NCBI GenBank assembly: GCA_964491915.1
Contig: CAZBHS010000005.1
Location: 98,512 to 162,511, forward strand
DNA length: 64,000 nucleotides
From: JAHELQ01 sp964491915
GTDB lineage: Bacteria; Acidobacteriota; Aminicenantia; UBA2199
Direction: 5' to 3'
The notes below the pieces were generated by a model. The model searched no databases, was not told where the DNA came from, and saw nothing but the letters and a program-made list of their open reading frames with translations. Position numbers and translations under genes: made by a program. This document shows, in pieces, positions 1-9,126 of the stretch. The first letter of the stretch is position 1. Each line of letters opens with the position of its first letter.

Positions 1-295
1 TTTGACCTGGATAGCATCCAGTTGGCGGTGGAGCGCAACCTCCAACGAGCCGATGCCGGGGGCCGGAAAGATTCACCCAAAATCATCAGCCGCAGCTTCC
101 AGATGACCTCTCTGGCCCGGGAGTTGCTTATATCCCAATTCATACCCAACGCAACCAACATCGATAACTCNNNNNNNNNNNNNNNNNNNNNNNNNNNNNN
201 NNNNNNNNNNNNNNNNNNNNGGCGACCAACACATCAAAGCCCACATCGACCAAACCGCCGCCATCATCCAAAACTGGATGAATGAAAAAAAATAG
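1..295 (+). CDS. Unrecognised protein, C-terminal part, broken by a gap
   Basis: An open frame enters from the left edge and runs to the N block at 171. After the gap a frame starting at 221 ends at a TAG at 293-295 and reads GDQHIKAHIDQTAAIIQNWM before a short Glu-Lys tail. The two halves differ in frame only if the 50 N are taken literally, and 50 is a typical placeholder length. Both parts are predicted helical and charged, as in the tail of a large cytoplasmic repeat protein, but no family could be named. It sits just upstream of a KGGVGR ATPase and may belong to the same accessory segment. Confidence 0.4.
171..220. other. Assembly gap (50 N)
   Basis: A run of exactly 50 N, so the true length is unknown. 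It interrupts the gene that enters from the left edge. Confidence 0.98.
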
Positions 296-533
296 CTCCG
301 GTGAATTATTTAATTGAAATTTCTAACTTTTTTTCTTACAATAGGGAATATAACAAAATTTAGAAAGAATCTCCTCTAAGACTGGAGCATAGCGAACATG
401 TTAAACATCACTCAAAAAGAACTCTAACGAGCCTTCAAAAAACATAACTCTTTTTTAAAATCACAGAGGGACATGGCGAACGTTTCATACAAATTGATAC
501 TTTTCTACGCTGTCGAATGTGGACTTAAATCCA

Positions 534-543
534 NNNNNNNNNN
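534..543. other. Assembly gap (10 N)
   Basis: Ten N directly before the ATG at 546. The region 296-533 shows no convincing gene. The gap may hide the true start or ribosome site of the small gene that follows. Confidence 0.98.
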
Positions 544-545
544 GG

Positions 546-827
546 ATGTGGGAAAATAAATTGAACCGTACTAATAAAAATATCGATAGGGGCACAAAAG
601 CCTCTAAGTTCGGCCACAAACTGAACGATCTGCTAAAAGAAATGAAATGGAATAAAAAAATAAACAAGGGACAAACGAAAAGCAATGAAAAGGTTGATCA
701 TCATTCACTTCATGAAGCCTGGAGATATGGCAAACAGCTTGAAGAGACCAGTGAAAGAAAGTGTGTCGAGGACCTTGAGGCGGTAAGATGCCAACTAGAG
801 GAAAAAATAAGAAGCATGCGTAATTAG
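546..827 (+). CDS. Small charged helical protein upstream of the KGGVGR ATPase
   Basis: 93 residues, rich in Lys, Glu and Asn, with a C-terminal half (KQLEETSERKCVEDLEA) that looks like a coiled coil. No signal peptide or membrane segment. The frame is also open upstream through the 10-N gap to an ATG at 519, so the start at 546 is a choice. It ends 9 bases before the ATG of the 911-residue ATPase, and that spacer holds its ribosome site (AGGAG), so the two are surely co-transcribed. I do not recognise the family. By position it could be an adaptor or regulator of the ATPase. Confidence 0.6.
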   Translation: MWENKLNRTNKNIDRGTKASKFGHKLNDLLKEMKWNKKINKGQTKSNEKVDHHSLHEAWRYGKQLEETSERKCVEDLEAVRCQLEEKIRSMRN

Positions 828-836
828 GAGAGGAAT

Positions 837-3572
837 ATGGGAAAATATCTTACATGGTTCGATGTTGAACACCGGATATTGCAAAGTCGTTATTCTCCAT
901 CATGGCCAAAAGCAATTGTAGGCGCCAGTGTCTATTCGGATGAATTGGAAATTCTGGTGAAATCAATTAAAAAAGATAAAGTAAATGCGATCGAATCCCT
1001 GAAGTCATGGTTTGGAGGAGCGTTTAGCCCTGAAGAACAAAAAATATACTTAGAATCTCCCGGGGGCGGTGAAAAAAGATTCCTACCAATCACTTTCATC
1101 GAAGACCCTGATGAAGAATTTCTCGCCCCAAAATCTATGAAACCTTATTTTTCTAATTTCATTCTATATCCCGAATCCCCGGATTTAGAAGGCCCCGATT
1201 TTAGCAAATTGCGTGATGCCCCCTCTCTATGGGCTTTTTACTCTTTCAAAGGCGGCGTCGGACGCACCTTACACTTGCTTTCATTGGTAAAAGCAATCAG
1301 CGAAACTCACCCCGACCAAAAGGTACTCATCGTTGATGCAGATCTGGAAGCACCCGGACTAACATGGTGGGCCGAAAAACAAATGGGGAAGCCAGGAATA
1401 TCTTTTCTTGATTTCCTTGCTCTAACGCACTATGACCGGTCGGTAGACCTAAAAGAATCGATGACACTCTCTTCGGAACTCATTCGTAGCCAGATGTTAG
1501 AGTTCGAAACAAAAGACAAAATTACAGAGCATTTCTTCCTCCCGGCTTTCAAGGACATATCGCAATCCATGAGGATGCCCATCCGTCCGGAGCATATCTG
1601 CTGGGAGCCGGGCAAAGAGTGGATTATCCCGGAGTTACTATGGAAACTGGGGAAGACGTTGGATGTAGACTCTATCATCGTGGATTTAAGAGCGGGAATG
1701 AGTGAGATATCCAGTCCATTATTATTCGATCCCAGGGTAAACCGCGTTATCGTAACAACCCCCTCGGGTCAATCGGCTGAGGGGACTCAAAAAGTTCTGG
1801 AGCAACTAAAAAAAATTACCCCCAAGCTCCAAAAAAAGTTCCCCGATTATGCAAACTACCTGCCGCTAGTTATCCTTTCAATGATCAAAGAGGACATAAA
1901 AGATGCACCCGATCTTCATGCAATCAGGGAAAAAATCCGGGAACTCATTCTCCCGGAAGAAGTTGATGCAACAGATTTTCCGGGGAAAGAGGTAATCATA
2001 GATAGTATGTTCGACGAGAACCTCATCTATCTAAAAGACCTCGAACACACAATAAGAAAGCTAGATGGCACAAGCATGCACGAACAAATGCTCCGCGTTG
2101 CCCGGGAATGGATATCCCCGACTTCCGTCACCCAGGAAAATGGCGCCGATAAATTGCCTCCTGAATCTATCAGCCAGAATTTAAAAAAATTAGAAGAGGT
2201 GGCGGAAAAATACGAGTATGCAGAAATGGGTGGAGCCACAGAATTCATGATCACCCCAAATCTCAAAGCGATATCACGAAAATTTCAGCATACAATGCCG
2301 GTCGCTGTTATAATGGGAGCCAAGGGCTCCGGTAAAACCTATACGTATCTTCAATTGACTCAACTTAAAGAGTGGAGTCGATTCACGGAAAAGGTATTAG
2401 GCGAGACAGGGAGCGGAGACGGATATATCTGGCCGCTCCTAACTTCACACGACCTGGAGGCTGAAGCCAAAAACATCATACATGAATGCCGCAACAACAC
2501 TCTCAACAAACTTGGAACAAATTTCTCTCTGAGGAATTTGCCAACCTCTGAAATCCTGGATTATATATCAAAAACCAGGCAATCGGCGAATACCGATAAA
2601 TCCGCCTGGAGAAAATCCTGGTTTTCACTCATGGCGACAGTAATGGGATGCGAAACTAGCGGTGACCCTTTAAGGGCAATGCAACAATTGCTGTCAGATG
2701 AAAATCGCAGCATTGTTTTTCAAATCGACGGCCTGGAATACATCTTTCAAAACACGGGAGAAGACCCGGTCGAACAAACCGCAATAGAAGTCTTATGCAG
2801 GGATGTGGCGAACGCGCTGAGAGAATGGCCGGATAACCGCATCGGATTGATTGTCTTCATTCGCAAAGATTTGGCAAAATCCTCAATTCGGCAAAACTTC
2901 GGTCAGTTTGAAGCTCTGTACAGAAATATCGAGTTGCGTTGGGATTGGGAGGAAGCCCTCAGATTGGTGGCCTGGTTGGTAAAGCATGGCGCAGGTCTAG
3001 AAAAATATGTTCGATTGGAGAAAGGGATACCTCTGGAATCGGTCCCCAAAGACCGTATTGAAGAAGCGCTAATACCCCTTTGGGGCTTGAAATTGGGATC
3101 GCCTAATTCCCGGGAAGCCTACAGCTCGAATTGGGTCATTACTGTTTTATCGGATTTCAATAGCCAGTTACAAGCTAGAGATGTTGTTCGCTTGATTAAA
3201 TATGCTTCAAATAAAGCAAGCAAAGAAGAAAAAGCGGCAGACCGCTTGCTGTCCCCGACAGCATTGAGAAACGCGTTGGATCCATGCAGCGAAAAAAAAA
3301 TAGAGGAATTAAAAACTGAAAGTTCCCAATTGAAAAAAATATTCACCGGCTTGAGCGGGCTTCCAGACGAGAAAAGGCGAGTTCCACTGTCCCGGAGCGA
3401 TTCCGGACTCACAACCAATGAAATCGAATTTCTAAAAAAAATGGGCATGCTCTACGAGGAAGAGGGAAATTTTTATTTCCCCGAAATCATTCGTCGCGGG
3501 CTAGATTTAAAATACGTTGAAAGAGGCCGTTCGAAAGTGATCAGCCTCCTCAAAAAGGCCCGAAACAATTAA
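837..3572 (+). CDS. KGGVGR-type P-loop ATPase with a second AAA/STAND-like NTPase domain
   Basis: 911 residues. Residues 1-125 form an N-terminal region of unknown type. A SIMIBI (ParA/MinD-like) domain follows, with the deviant Walker A motif FKGGVGRT (K138, T144) and a Walker B-like VLIVDADLEAPG near residue 167. A second P-loop, GAKGSGKT, lies near residue 495, with a possible Walker B (IVFQIDGLEYIF) near residue 625, followed by a helical C-terminal third with a winged-helix feel. The KGGVGR variant is known from large ATPases in accessory gene neighbourhoods, often next to conflict or defence genes. A defence role here is inference. The start ATG is preceded by AGGAG. Two NTPase modules in one chain suggest a switch-type signalling protein. 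No effector domain (nuclease, TIR, SIR2) was recognised in it. Confidence 0.75.
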   Translation: MGKYLTWFDVEHRILQSRYSPSWPKAIVGASVYSDELEILVKSIKKDKVNAIESLKSWFGGAFSPEEQKIYLESPGGGEKRFLPITFIEDPDEEFLAPKSMKPYFSNFILYPESPDLEGPDFSKLRDAPSLWAFYSFKGGVGRTLHLLSLVKAISETHPDQKVLIVDADLEAPGLTWWAEKQMGKPGISFLDFLALTHYDRSVDLKESMTLSSELIRSQMLEFETKDKITEHFFLPAFKDISQSMRMPIRPEHICWEPGKEWIIPELLWKLGKTLDVDSIIVDLRAGMSEISSPLLFDPRVNRVIVTTPSGQSAEGTQKVLEQLKKITPKLQKKFPDYANYLPLVILSMIKEDIKDAPDLHAIREKIRELILPEEVDATDFPGKEVIIDSMFDENLIYLKDLEHTIRKLDGTSMHEQMLRVAREWISPTSVTQENGADKLPPESISQNLKKLEEVAEKYEYAEMGGATEFMITPNLKAISRKFQHTMPVAVIMGAKGSGKTYTYLQLTQLKEWSRFTEKVLGETGSGDGYIWPLLTSHDLEAEAKNIIHECRNNTLNKLGTNFSLRNLPTSEILDYISKTRQSANTDKSAWRKSWFSLMATVMGCETSGDPLRAMQQLLSDENRSIVFQIDGLEYIFQNTGEDPVEQTAIEVLCRDVANALREWPDNRIGLIVFIRKDLAKSSIRQNFGQFEALYRNIELRWDWEEALRLVAWLVKHGAGLEKYVRLEKGIPLESVPKDRIEEALIPLWGLKLGSPNSREAYSSNWVITVLSDFNSQLQARDVVRLIKYASNKASKEEKAADRLLSPTALRNALDPCSEKKIEELKTESSQLKKIFTGLSGLPDEKRRVPLSRSDSGLTTNEIEFLKKMGMLYEEEGNFYFPEIIRRGLDLKYVERGRSKVISLLKKARNN

Positions 3573-3584
3573 CCGGCTTATGAT

Positions 3585-4061
3585 TTAATTCAAATCGGTT
3601 TCGTTGGCGCGGAGCCAGGTTTGGGTGCGGCCTATTTTGAAGATAACCTTGATATAGCCGAACACATTCAGCTTCGCGCCGTTATCGTCCAGTTCCAGAC
3701 TGCAATGATAGACCTTGCCGTTTTCCGGATCGAGGATTTTTCCGTTTACCCATTCGCCGTCGTCGTTCTCAAATTTCCACATGAACACCATGCCGAGAAT
3801 TTTTTCGTCTTTTTTGTCCCCTTTGCATTTGTCGCAGACCGGATCGGGATCTTCTCCCGGCTTGGGGAAGAGTTTCTCGATGCGCCCCTTGAGCGCCCCG
3901 TCTTCCCGCCAGATCTTGACGATGGATTTCACCTCGTTCGTTTTATCGTCAATCGTTTTCCAATACCCTTCCACCCCGTCGGCGGCCACAAGGTTCACAC
4001 CGCACACGACCATCATCAATAGCACAAGGGATCCACATATCAACCATCTTTTTATCGCCAT
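3585..4061 (-). CDS. DUF2147 family secreted protein
   Basis: 158 residues with an N-terminal signal peptide (MAIKRW, then a hydrophobic stretch ending near VAADG). The mature part carries the DUF2147 pattern: a GYWKTID start, SIVKIW, a GKILDPENGKVY turn and a closing GYIKVIFKIGRTQTW strand. Two CxxC-type cysteines (CDKCKG) may bind metal or form a disulfide. These are small beta-rich envelope proteins of unknown function. The start at 4061 is chosen because GAGGAG lies six bases upstream; a GTG one codon earlier is possible. It converges with the KGGVGR ATPase (12 bases between stop codons) and diverges from the thioredoxin-TPR gene. Confidence 0.85.
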   Translation of the reverse strand: MAIKRWLICGSLVLLMMVVCGVNLVAADGVEGYWKTIDDKTNEVKSIVKIWREDGALKGRIEKLFPKPGEDPDPVCDKCKGDKKDEKILGMVFMWKFENDDGEWVNGKILDPENGKVYHCSLELDDNGAKLNVFGYIKVIFKIGRTQTWLRANETDLN

Positions 4062-4145
4062 CACACGCTCCTCTATTTCATCAAGGAAAGATTTTAAGAC
4101 ATTACCGGTAATTTTTCAAACCCCCTGTAGAAATTTATTTATATT

Positions 4146-4154
4146 TGCTATAAT
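4146..4154 (+). promoter_or_regulatory. Extended -10 promoter element
   Basis: TGCTATAAT, an extended -10 box with a perfect TATAAT hexamer 30 bases before the thioredoxin-TPR start. No good -35 hexamer is visible at 16-18 bases, as is usual for extended -10 promoters. An AGGAGG ribosome site follows at 4176-4181. Confidence 0.55.
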
Positions 4155-4184
4155 GGGGCCGGAAACCATAAAAAAGGAGGATAT

Positions 4185-5807
4185 ATGAGAACTCGCGCAA
4201 TTTTACTACTTGCCGTATTCATAGTGGGAATGGGACAGCTCTTCCCCCGGGAAAAACAAATAACCATCGGGGAGACAAAATGGTATACGGAACAGAATAA
4301 CTTCGATGAGATGATCGTCATCGCTCAAAAAGCGAAGAAACCAATCTTGACGGTATTTTCAGCCACATGGTGCAAACCGTGTCAGAAGTTGAAGAAAGAG
4401 GTCTTCAGCTCAGGAGACTTTAAAAAAGTGGCGAATGAGACATTGCTGCTATATATTGAGCAAACAGACCCAAAGGGGATGGAATATTGCAAAAAGAACA
4501 AGATTCGCGTCTTCCCCACCATCAAGCTTTTCTCCAGAGAAGGCATCCTGCTGGACACCATGAGCGCGAAGCATTCGAGCGATGAGTTTCTTAACTGGGT
4601 CAAAGACATAAAGTCCGGGAACAACGCCTATGATATCGGCAGAAAACTGGAAAAAAACCCGAATGATAGAGCTTTGATCATGAAAATGGCGAACAAGCTT
4701 GCGCCATACAAAACAGCAGAAAAAATGGCCTGCCTGGAGAAGTTGATAAAACTGGAGCCGGACACCAAGGATCCACTCACCCAGGAGGCATACGAAAAAA
4801 TGATCGCCTATGCTCCTTTTCTCCTGATGACCCAGGCTCCGGAAAAACGTAGAGGTACCGCTCAAAAATACGAGAAGTATCTCAAGACATTGATCAAAGC
4901 GTATTACCCCGACAAGTTCCGCTATTCCCTAAAGCCGGATTCAGGGATTCCCCACATCACGGCGTTATTCAATAATTTAGGTCAATACAAAAAAGCGTAT
5001 AAATTCTTTCAAGACTACACAAAAATGCTCCCGGAAAAGCCGAACCATCTGATAAAAATCCACCTTTATTCAGATGCGATAAACGCGTTGTTGCATCTCA
5101 AAAAGGAAAAAGAAGCTATCGAATGGTTCCAGAAAGTCAAATCCCAGATGGCAAACGTGACAAATAAGCGTCAGCTCCGTGTGTTATCGATGAGCTATCT
5201 GAACTTGCTTGAAACTTTCATCACATTTTACGCGGAAAAAGGAAACATCCCAAAAGCCGACAATTATGTGGACACATATTTGAAAGAAGCGAAACAATTC
5301 GGCCAAGACCATCTGATGGAATTAAAAAGACTTTATTTCGCGAAAACCTACGGCGTGTATCTCAAGCAAACAATAGAGCATATCGACAAGACACTCCAGA
5401 AAGGAATCAACGCCAATTCGGCCAACCTGATATGCGATAAGGCGCGGATTCTCCACAAAATGGGCCAACCGGAAAAAGCGAAAAAACTAGTCACCGATTT
5501 TTACAAGTCCGGCGATTATTTAAAAAAGGTCAATCCTAAAATACACAGCCGGGCATTGAACAACCTGGCCTGGGTCTTTGTGGAATTGAACATGGTGGAT
5601 AAAACCGCTCTTGAAATAGCCGAAAAATCGGTAAAGTTGGAAGCCAGCCCCAACGCCCTCGACACATTGGCAAGGGTCCACGCTCATTTCGGCAACTTGA
5701 AAAAAGCCATCGAGCTTGAAAAAACAGCGTTGGAGAAAGCGGAGAGCGATTTCCACGAAACAGAATTCAAGAAAAAAATCACTGAATGGCAAAATATGGT
5801 AAAATAA
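4185..5807 (+). CDS. Secreted thioredoxin-fold protein with C-terminal TPR repeats
   Basis: 540 residues. A signal peptide covers about the first 20 residues. A thioredoxin-like domain follows (residues 30-145) with the redox motif TWCKPC (C63, C66) and a cis-proline loop VFPTIKLF. From about residue 150 to the end the protein is helical, with TPR-like units (for example KADNYVDTYL, LNNLAWVFVELN, LDTLARVHAHFGNLKKAIEL). It should act in the periplasm as a thiol reductase or as a redox-active scaffold. The start is fixed by AGGAGG four bases upstream. It is monocistronic, with its own promoter and terminator. A second protein with the same two modules in opposite order lies at 50521. Confidence 0.85.
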   Translation: MRTRAILLLAVFIVGMGQLFPREKQITIGETKWYTEQNNFDEMIVIAQKAKKPILTVFSATWCKPCQKLKKEVFSSGDFKKVANETLLLYIEQTDPKGMEYCKKNKIRVFPTIKLFSREGILLDTMSAKHSSDEFLNWVKDIKSGNNAYDIGRKLEKNPNDRALIMKMANKLAPYKTAEKMACLEKLIKLEPDTKDPLTQEAYEKMIAYAPFLLMTQAPEKRRGTAQKYEKYLKTLIKAYYPDKFRYSLKPDSGIPHITALFNNLGQYKKAYKFFQDYTKMLPEKPNHLIKIHLYSDAINALLHLKKEKEAIEWFQKVKSQMANVTNKRQLRVLSMSYLNLLETFITFYAEKGNIPKADNYVDTYLKEAKQFGQDHLMELKRLYFAKTYGVYLKQTIEHIDKTLQKGINANSANLICDKARILHKMGQPEKAKKLVTDFYKSGDYLKKVNPKIHSRALNNLAWVFVELNMVDKTALEIAEKSVKLEASPNALDTLARVHAHFGNLKKAIELEKTALEKAESDFHETEFKKKITEWQNMVK

Positions 5808-5814
5808 TAAAGAA

Positions 5815-5846
5815 AAAGCGGGGAGATGCCGCTCCCCGCTTTTTTG
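5815..5846 (+). terminator. Rho-independent terminator
   Basis: AAGCGGGGAG and CTCCCCGCTT form a perfect 10-bp stem around a six-base loop, followed by a T run. It lies just after the thioredoxin-TPR stop codon. Confidence 0.9.
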
Positions 5847-5935
5847 AGAACTAAGATGTTCCGGCGCGGCCGTTCATCCACGTAACCGTGATGTCCGGCC
5901 GTGTCCGTCCTATCGCCTTCCGCATACTTCCAGCC

Positions 5936-7750
5936 TTACTTCAAATCTTTGTATTTATACTCTTTTAGATCCGGTAGAGCATAAACGCTGATCTTTCCAT
6001 CCCGTTCCAGAACGATACCGTTTTTGAAGATGCGCAGATAATTGTTGTCTTTGTAGGTGTCCAAATTAAACTCTTTCAACACCTCGTTTTTGCCTTTGTA
6101 GTAACGATTCAAGCTCTTGACGATATGAGGTGAACTCATTTCTGCGTAGTAGATCCCTCCATTGGCCACAGCCTGGCGCGGATAAGCCGCCGATTCACTC
6201 ACCACTTCCACACTCAAGGTCTCGAGATCCACACGATACAACTTGCGATCCATAATGCCGCACACCTCGGCCAGGCCTTTCAATTTGAGCGTGGATTGCC
6301 AATAGTAACTATAGAAACGTAAATCGACCCGGATCTCTTTCAACATTTCCGCCCCCTGTTCATCCAGACTCCAAAATCTCAACATACCATCCCGCGAAGG
6401 AGTCAACAACATCCCGTCCACATACAAGGGACTGACAGATTTGATATCCAGAGATTCCACCCTGCCGTCGCCCCAGACGCGAATCACGTCCCGCTCCGGA
6501 TTGCTCAACATGTTCATCAAGAAGAACTCCTTGCCGTTGATTTCATCCGCCCCAATTAAAACCGGAGTTTTACGCCCTTTCTTGTGAATCCCCGGGACAT
6601 CGATTTTGCGGACCCGTTGGTTGTCCCGGTCCACCCGGACAATGTTCAATTGGTCGTTCTTCCCCCATTCAAGGAACACAATGTCGTTCTTCCAACCCCA
6701 ACCACGGTGGCCCGCCAGTCTAGAGGGGCTGCTATCGTAGATGGCGGTGACAGTCAAATCATTTTTGTCGAGCCGCATCAATGTCCCATAGAGATTCCCG
6801 GCATTCGATACAAAACTGAAATCATAAATATAGCGATCATCCTCCAGGATTGGAAAAGCGAAGCGATGAAAACCTTTGATGGTTTTCGATCCATTGGCGT
6901 CGTAAATCGTACCTTCAAACGAATCCACCTCCAGTAATTGCATTTGTTGGGATAGATAATGCGTTTGGTAGGCGGGTTTTAAACTACGGTACGTGGTGAA
7001 AAAAGAGAGGAGAACTCCAACGACCAAAGCTGGAACCAATACCTTATAATATCCTATCCGGCTCTCACGGCTATAACTGGCGTCAAACCGTTTGAAATGG
7101 ATGAGAAATGAGATCAAAAACGGCAAAACCAGAAGCGATAAACTAATGACAGAAAAGTCCAGATACTCAAAGGTATTGGATCCCACCATAAAAAGCTCCA
7201 TGGGGGTTATTCCGAAATCGCCTCCGGAACGTAAGCGCAACGCGCCCATCACCAAAAAATACAACGCGGCCGCCACTAAACCGAAGACCACAAACAGATT
7301 GATCGACAATTTCAAGAAATTTTCCGATGTGGTGGACAGGGAAAAGGAAAGGATAAAAATCGTGAAATACCAGGCCATGAATGAGAGCTTGCCCATTAGC
7401 GACACCTCTATACCGCCGAGGTGGTAGAGAGCCAGGTATAACAAAAACATAAAAATCACGGACACGATCCTGGGAATCGCTTTGAGCGCCAATAATCGAT
7501 AGCGGGAATAGGGAAGCGAGAGTAGATATTCCACCCCTCCTTGCCGCTTTTCATTGGAAAACATGGAGATACCCATAAAAAACGCCCAGGACCATAAACC
7601 AACCTGGAAAAAGATAAAGAAAGCATCGAAGTAATTGGGAGCCGTGGAAACGAAGATTCGTTCGATAAAGACAAATCCCGGCAGCAAAAGTATAATCCCA
7701 AAAAGAATCAACGCCTGTTTTCCGATGGTTTTAATCTCTTTTAGTAACAT
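5936..7750 (-). CDS. ABC transporter permease fused to a propeller-like extracytoplasmic domain
   Basis: 604 residues. The first 250 hold about six membrane helices in an ABC-2 arrangement, including FSNEKRQGGVEYLLSLPYSR, the amphipathic coupling segment typical of ABC-2 permeases. The remaining 350 residues are soluble, with repeated beta-strand/turn units (RYIYDFSFVSNAGNLYGTL, HRGWGWKNDIVFLEW, MLRFWSLDEQGAEML) that resemble a WD/YVTN-type beta-propeller. By topology this part should lie outside the membrane. It overlaps the ATPase gene upstream by 20 bases, so they are translationally coupled. Exporter or lantibiotic-immunity-like roles are known for YtrA-controlled ABC systems, but the substrate here is unknown. 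The fused propeller is unusual and could sense or bind a surface ligand. Confidence 0.8.
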   Translation of the reverse strand: MLLKEIKTIGKQALILFGIILLLPGFVFIERIFVSTAPNYFDAFFIFFQVGLWSWAFFMGISMFSNEKRQGGVEYLLSLPYSRYRLLALKAIPRIVSVIFMFLLYLALYHLGGIEVSLMGKLSFMAWYFTIFILSFSLSTTSENFLKLSINLFVVFGLVAAALYFLVMGALRLRSGGDFGITPMELFMVGSNTFEYLDFSVISLSLLVLPFLISFLIHFKRFDASYSRESRIGYYKVLVPALVVGVLLSFFTTYRSLKPAYQTHYLSQQMQLLEVDSFEGTIYDANGSKTIKGFHRFAFPILEDDRYIYDFSFVSNAGNLYGTLMRLDKNDLTVTAIYDSSPSRLAGHRGWGWKNDIVFLEWGKNDQLNIVRVDRDNQRVRKIDVPGIHKKGRKTPVLIGADEINGKEFFLMNMLSNPERDVIRVWGDGRVESLDIKSVSPLYVDGMLLTPSRDGMLRFWSLDEQGAEMLKEIRVDLRFYSYYWQSTLKLKGLAEVCGIMDRKLYRVDLETLSVEVVSESAAYPRQAVANGGIYYAEMSSPHIVKSLNRYYKGKNEVLKEFNLDTYKDNNYLRIFKNGIVLERDGKISVYALPDLKEYKYKDLK

Positions 7751-8582
7751 AAAAACCTCCTATAAATGCCTTTATAATTTCCTCCAATTCCATTTCACGG
7801 AACTGGTATTGGGAATAAGCGGCGGCCATATTCTGTTTGAAGGGATAAATCACATGCTCTTTAAAAAGGTCTGTGTCCTTGCAATATACTACCGGCAGCG
7901 AGGCAGTGAAATCTCCCTCGGCAGACACCTTTCTCACTTTACCTCTCAGTTCATCGAGCTGTTCATCGACAACGAAGCGGCCGTCGTTCATCAAGAGTAA
8001 ACGCTCGGGTATGTTCTGAATGTCGTTGAAGCTGTGGTTCACCATCAAAATCGTGGTATCAAATTCCGCCACCAAGCCGATCATGCTCTCCATGAACATA
8101 TCCCTGAGGAAGGGATCGATGGTGTGCACGACCTCATCCACCAGTAGTAGCTCAGGCTCCTGCGCGACTAATAACGATAGATGAAAGATGACCCGTTCGC
8201 CGGTGGACAATTGTTTGATTTTCCATTTCCGTCCCAAGCCCACTTGCCGCAGCAATGAATCATCGAATTTTTGGATACCGTACACCCGGCGATGAAATGT
8301 GATGGCCTCATCCAGAGTCATATCTTCCAGCAGGCTTGTTCGACCGATGATCGATGCAATCTTGCGCTTCTCCATACCCGGAGCAAACTTGATTTCACCG
8401 GAGCCGGCGATATAACTTCCCGCCAGACAACGAAGAAAACTGCTCTTGCCCACGCCGTTGCGTCCTGCGATGAGCACAGCTTCGCCCTTGTTAAATGACG
8501 CATCGAGATGCCGCAAGACCGGTCGCCGGTTTAGATTCAAGCATAAATCCTTCACCTCGAGGAATACCTGTTTATCGTTCAT
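7731..8582 (-). CDS. ABC transporter ATP-binding protein (YtrB-like)
   Basis: 283 residues. Walker A GRNGVGKS (40-47), a variant signature LSTGE (125-129) in place of LSGGQ, Walker B LLLVDE with catalytic Glu150, and switch His183 in MVNHSF are all present, so the protein should hydrolyse ATP. The last 70 residues after the nucleotide-binding domain form a short accessory region common in CcmA/YtrB-type subunits. It lies between the GntR regulator (11-base overlap) and the permease (20-base overlap) in one operon. It energises the 604-residue permease. Confidence 0.9.
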   Translation of the reverse strand: MNDKQVFLEVKDLCLNLNRRPVLRHLDASFNKGEAVLIAGRNGVGKSSFLRCLAGSYIAGSGEIKFAPGMEKRKIASIIGRTSLLEDMTLDEAITFHRRVYGIQKFDDSLLRQVGLGRKWKIKQLSTGERVIFHLSLLVAQEPELLLVDEVVHTIDPFLRDMFMESMIGLVAEFDTTILMVNHSFNDIQNIPERLLLMNDGRFVVDEQLDELRGKVRKVSAEGDFTASLPVVYCKDTDLFKEHVIYPFKQNMAAAYSQYQFREMELEEIIKAFIGGFYVTKRD

Positions 8583-8949
8583 TGTTCACCACCCTTAAAA
8601 ATAATTCTTCCATTTCAGTTCGAGAAAAGCCAAGAGCGAACGCCCGGCTGACAATGCTCTCGACCTCTTCCTCGATGATTGAAATCTTCAATTTGTCGAG
8701 CTTCCCCTTCTGTTCTTTTACACGATACCCACTCCCCCGCTTGCCTTCGACAAAGCCGTCCTCTTCCAAATTGTAATACACCTTCGCTACAGTATTGGGA
8801 TTGAGCTTCAAAATCTTCGCCAGCGAACGGATGGAGGGCAATGTGTCGCCATGCCCCAGCTTACCAGCCATAATATCCAGTATTATCGACTGCTTCAACT
8901 GTTGATACACCGGAACCGGCGACGCATTGTCAATCTTAAAACCGATCAT
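8572..8949 (-). CDS. GntR-family regulator, YtrA subfamily
   Basis: 125 residues, the short YtrA form of GntR. The N-terminal winged helix-turn-helix includes PVYQQLKQSI, LPSIRSLAKILKLNPNTVAK and a YNLEEDGFVEGKRGSGY wing. The small C-terminal part is a two-helix dimerisation tail rather than a ligand-binding domain. YtrA proteins normally repress their own ABC operon and respond to envelope stress, for example cell-wall antibiotics. Gene order regulator-ATPase-permease with overlapping reading frames supports the same here. AGGAGG precedes the start. Confidence 0.92.
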   Translation of the reverse strand: MIGFKIDNASPVPVYQQLKQSIILDIMAGKLGHGDTLPSIRSLAKILKLNPNTVAKVYYNLEEDGFVEGKRGSGYRVKEQKGKLDKLKISIIEEEVESIVSRAFALGFSRTEMEELFLRVVNNER

Positions 8950-8957
8950 CAGTACCT

Positions 8958-8987
8958 CCTAACACCAATTGTACCATTAGGATAATA
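8958..8987 (-). promoter_or_regulatory. Probable promoter and operator of the GntR-ABC operon
   Basis: On the minus strand a -10-like TATTAT (8982-8987, preceded by TG) is followed at once by a 24-base element bounded by inverted CCTAA and TTAGG arms (8958-8981). This covers the expected transcription start, where YtrA-type repressors bind. The inner bases are only weakly symmetric, so operator function is inferred. Confidence 0.4.
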
Positions 8988-9126
8988 CAATAAAAAACGA
9001 AAGTCAAGCCCTCCCGCCGAGAATTTCCCTTGCAAGTCCTATCTTATGCGAAACACTGAACTGTCGATGGACCTGTCTCGAGGAAATAGCTAACCGATTG
9101 GTATCAGGACTGGGAAAAGATTTAAA

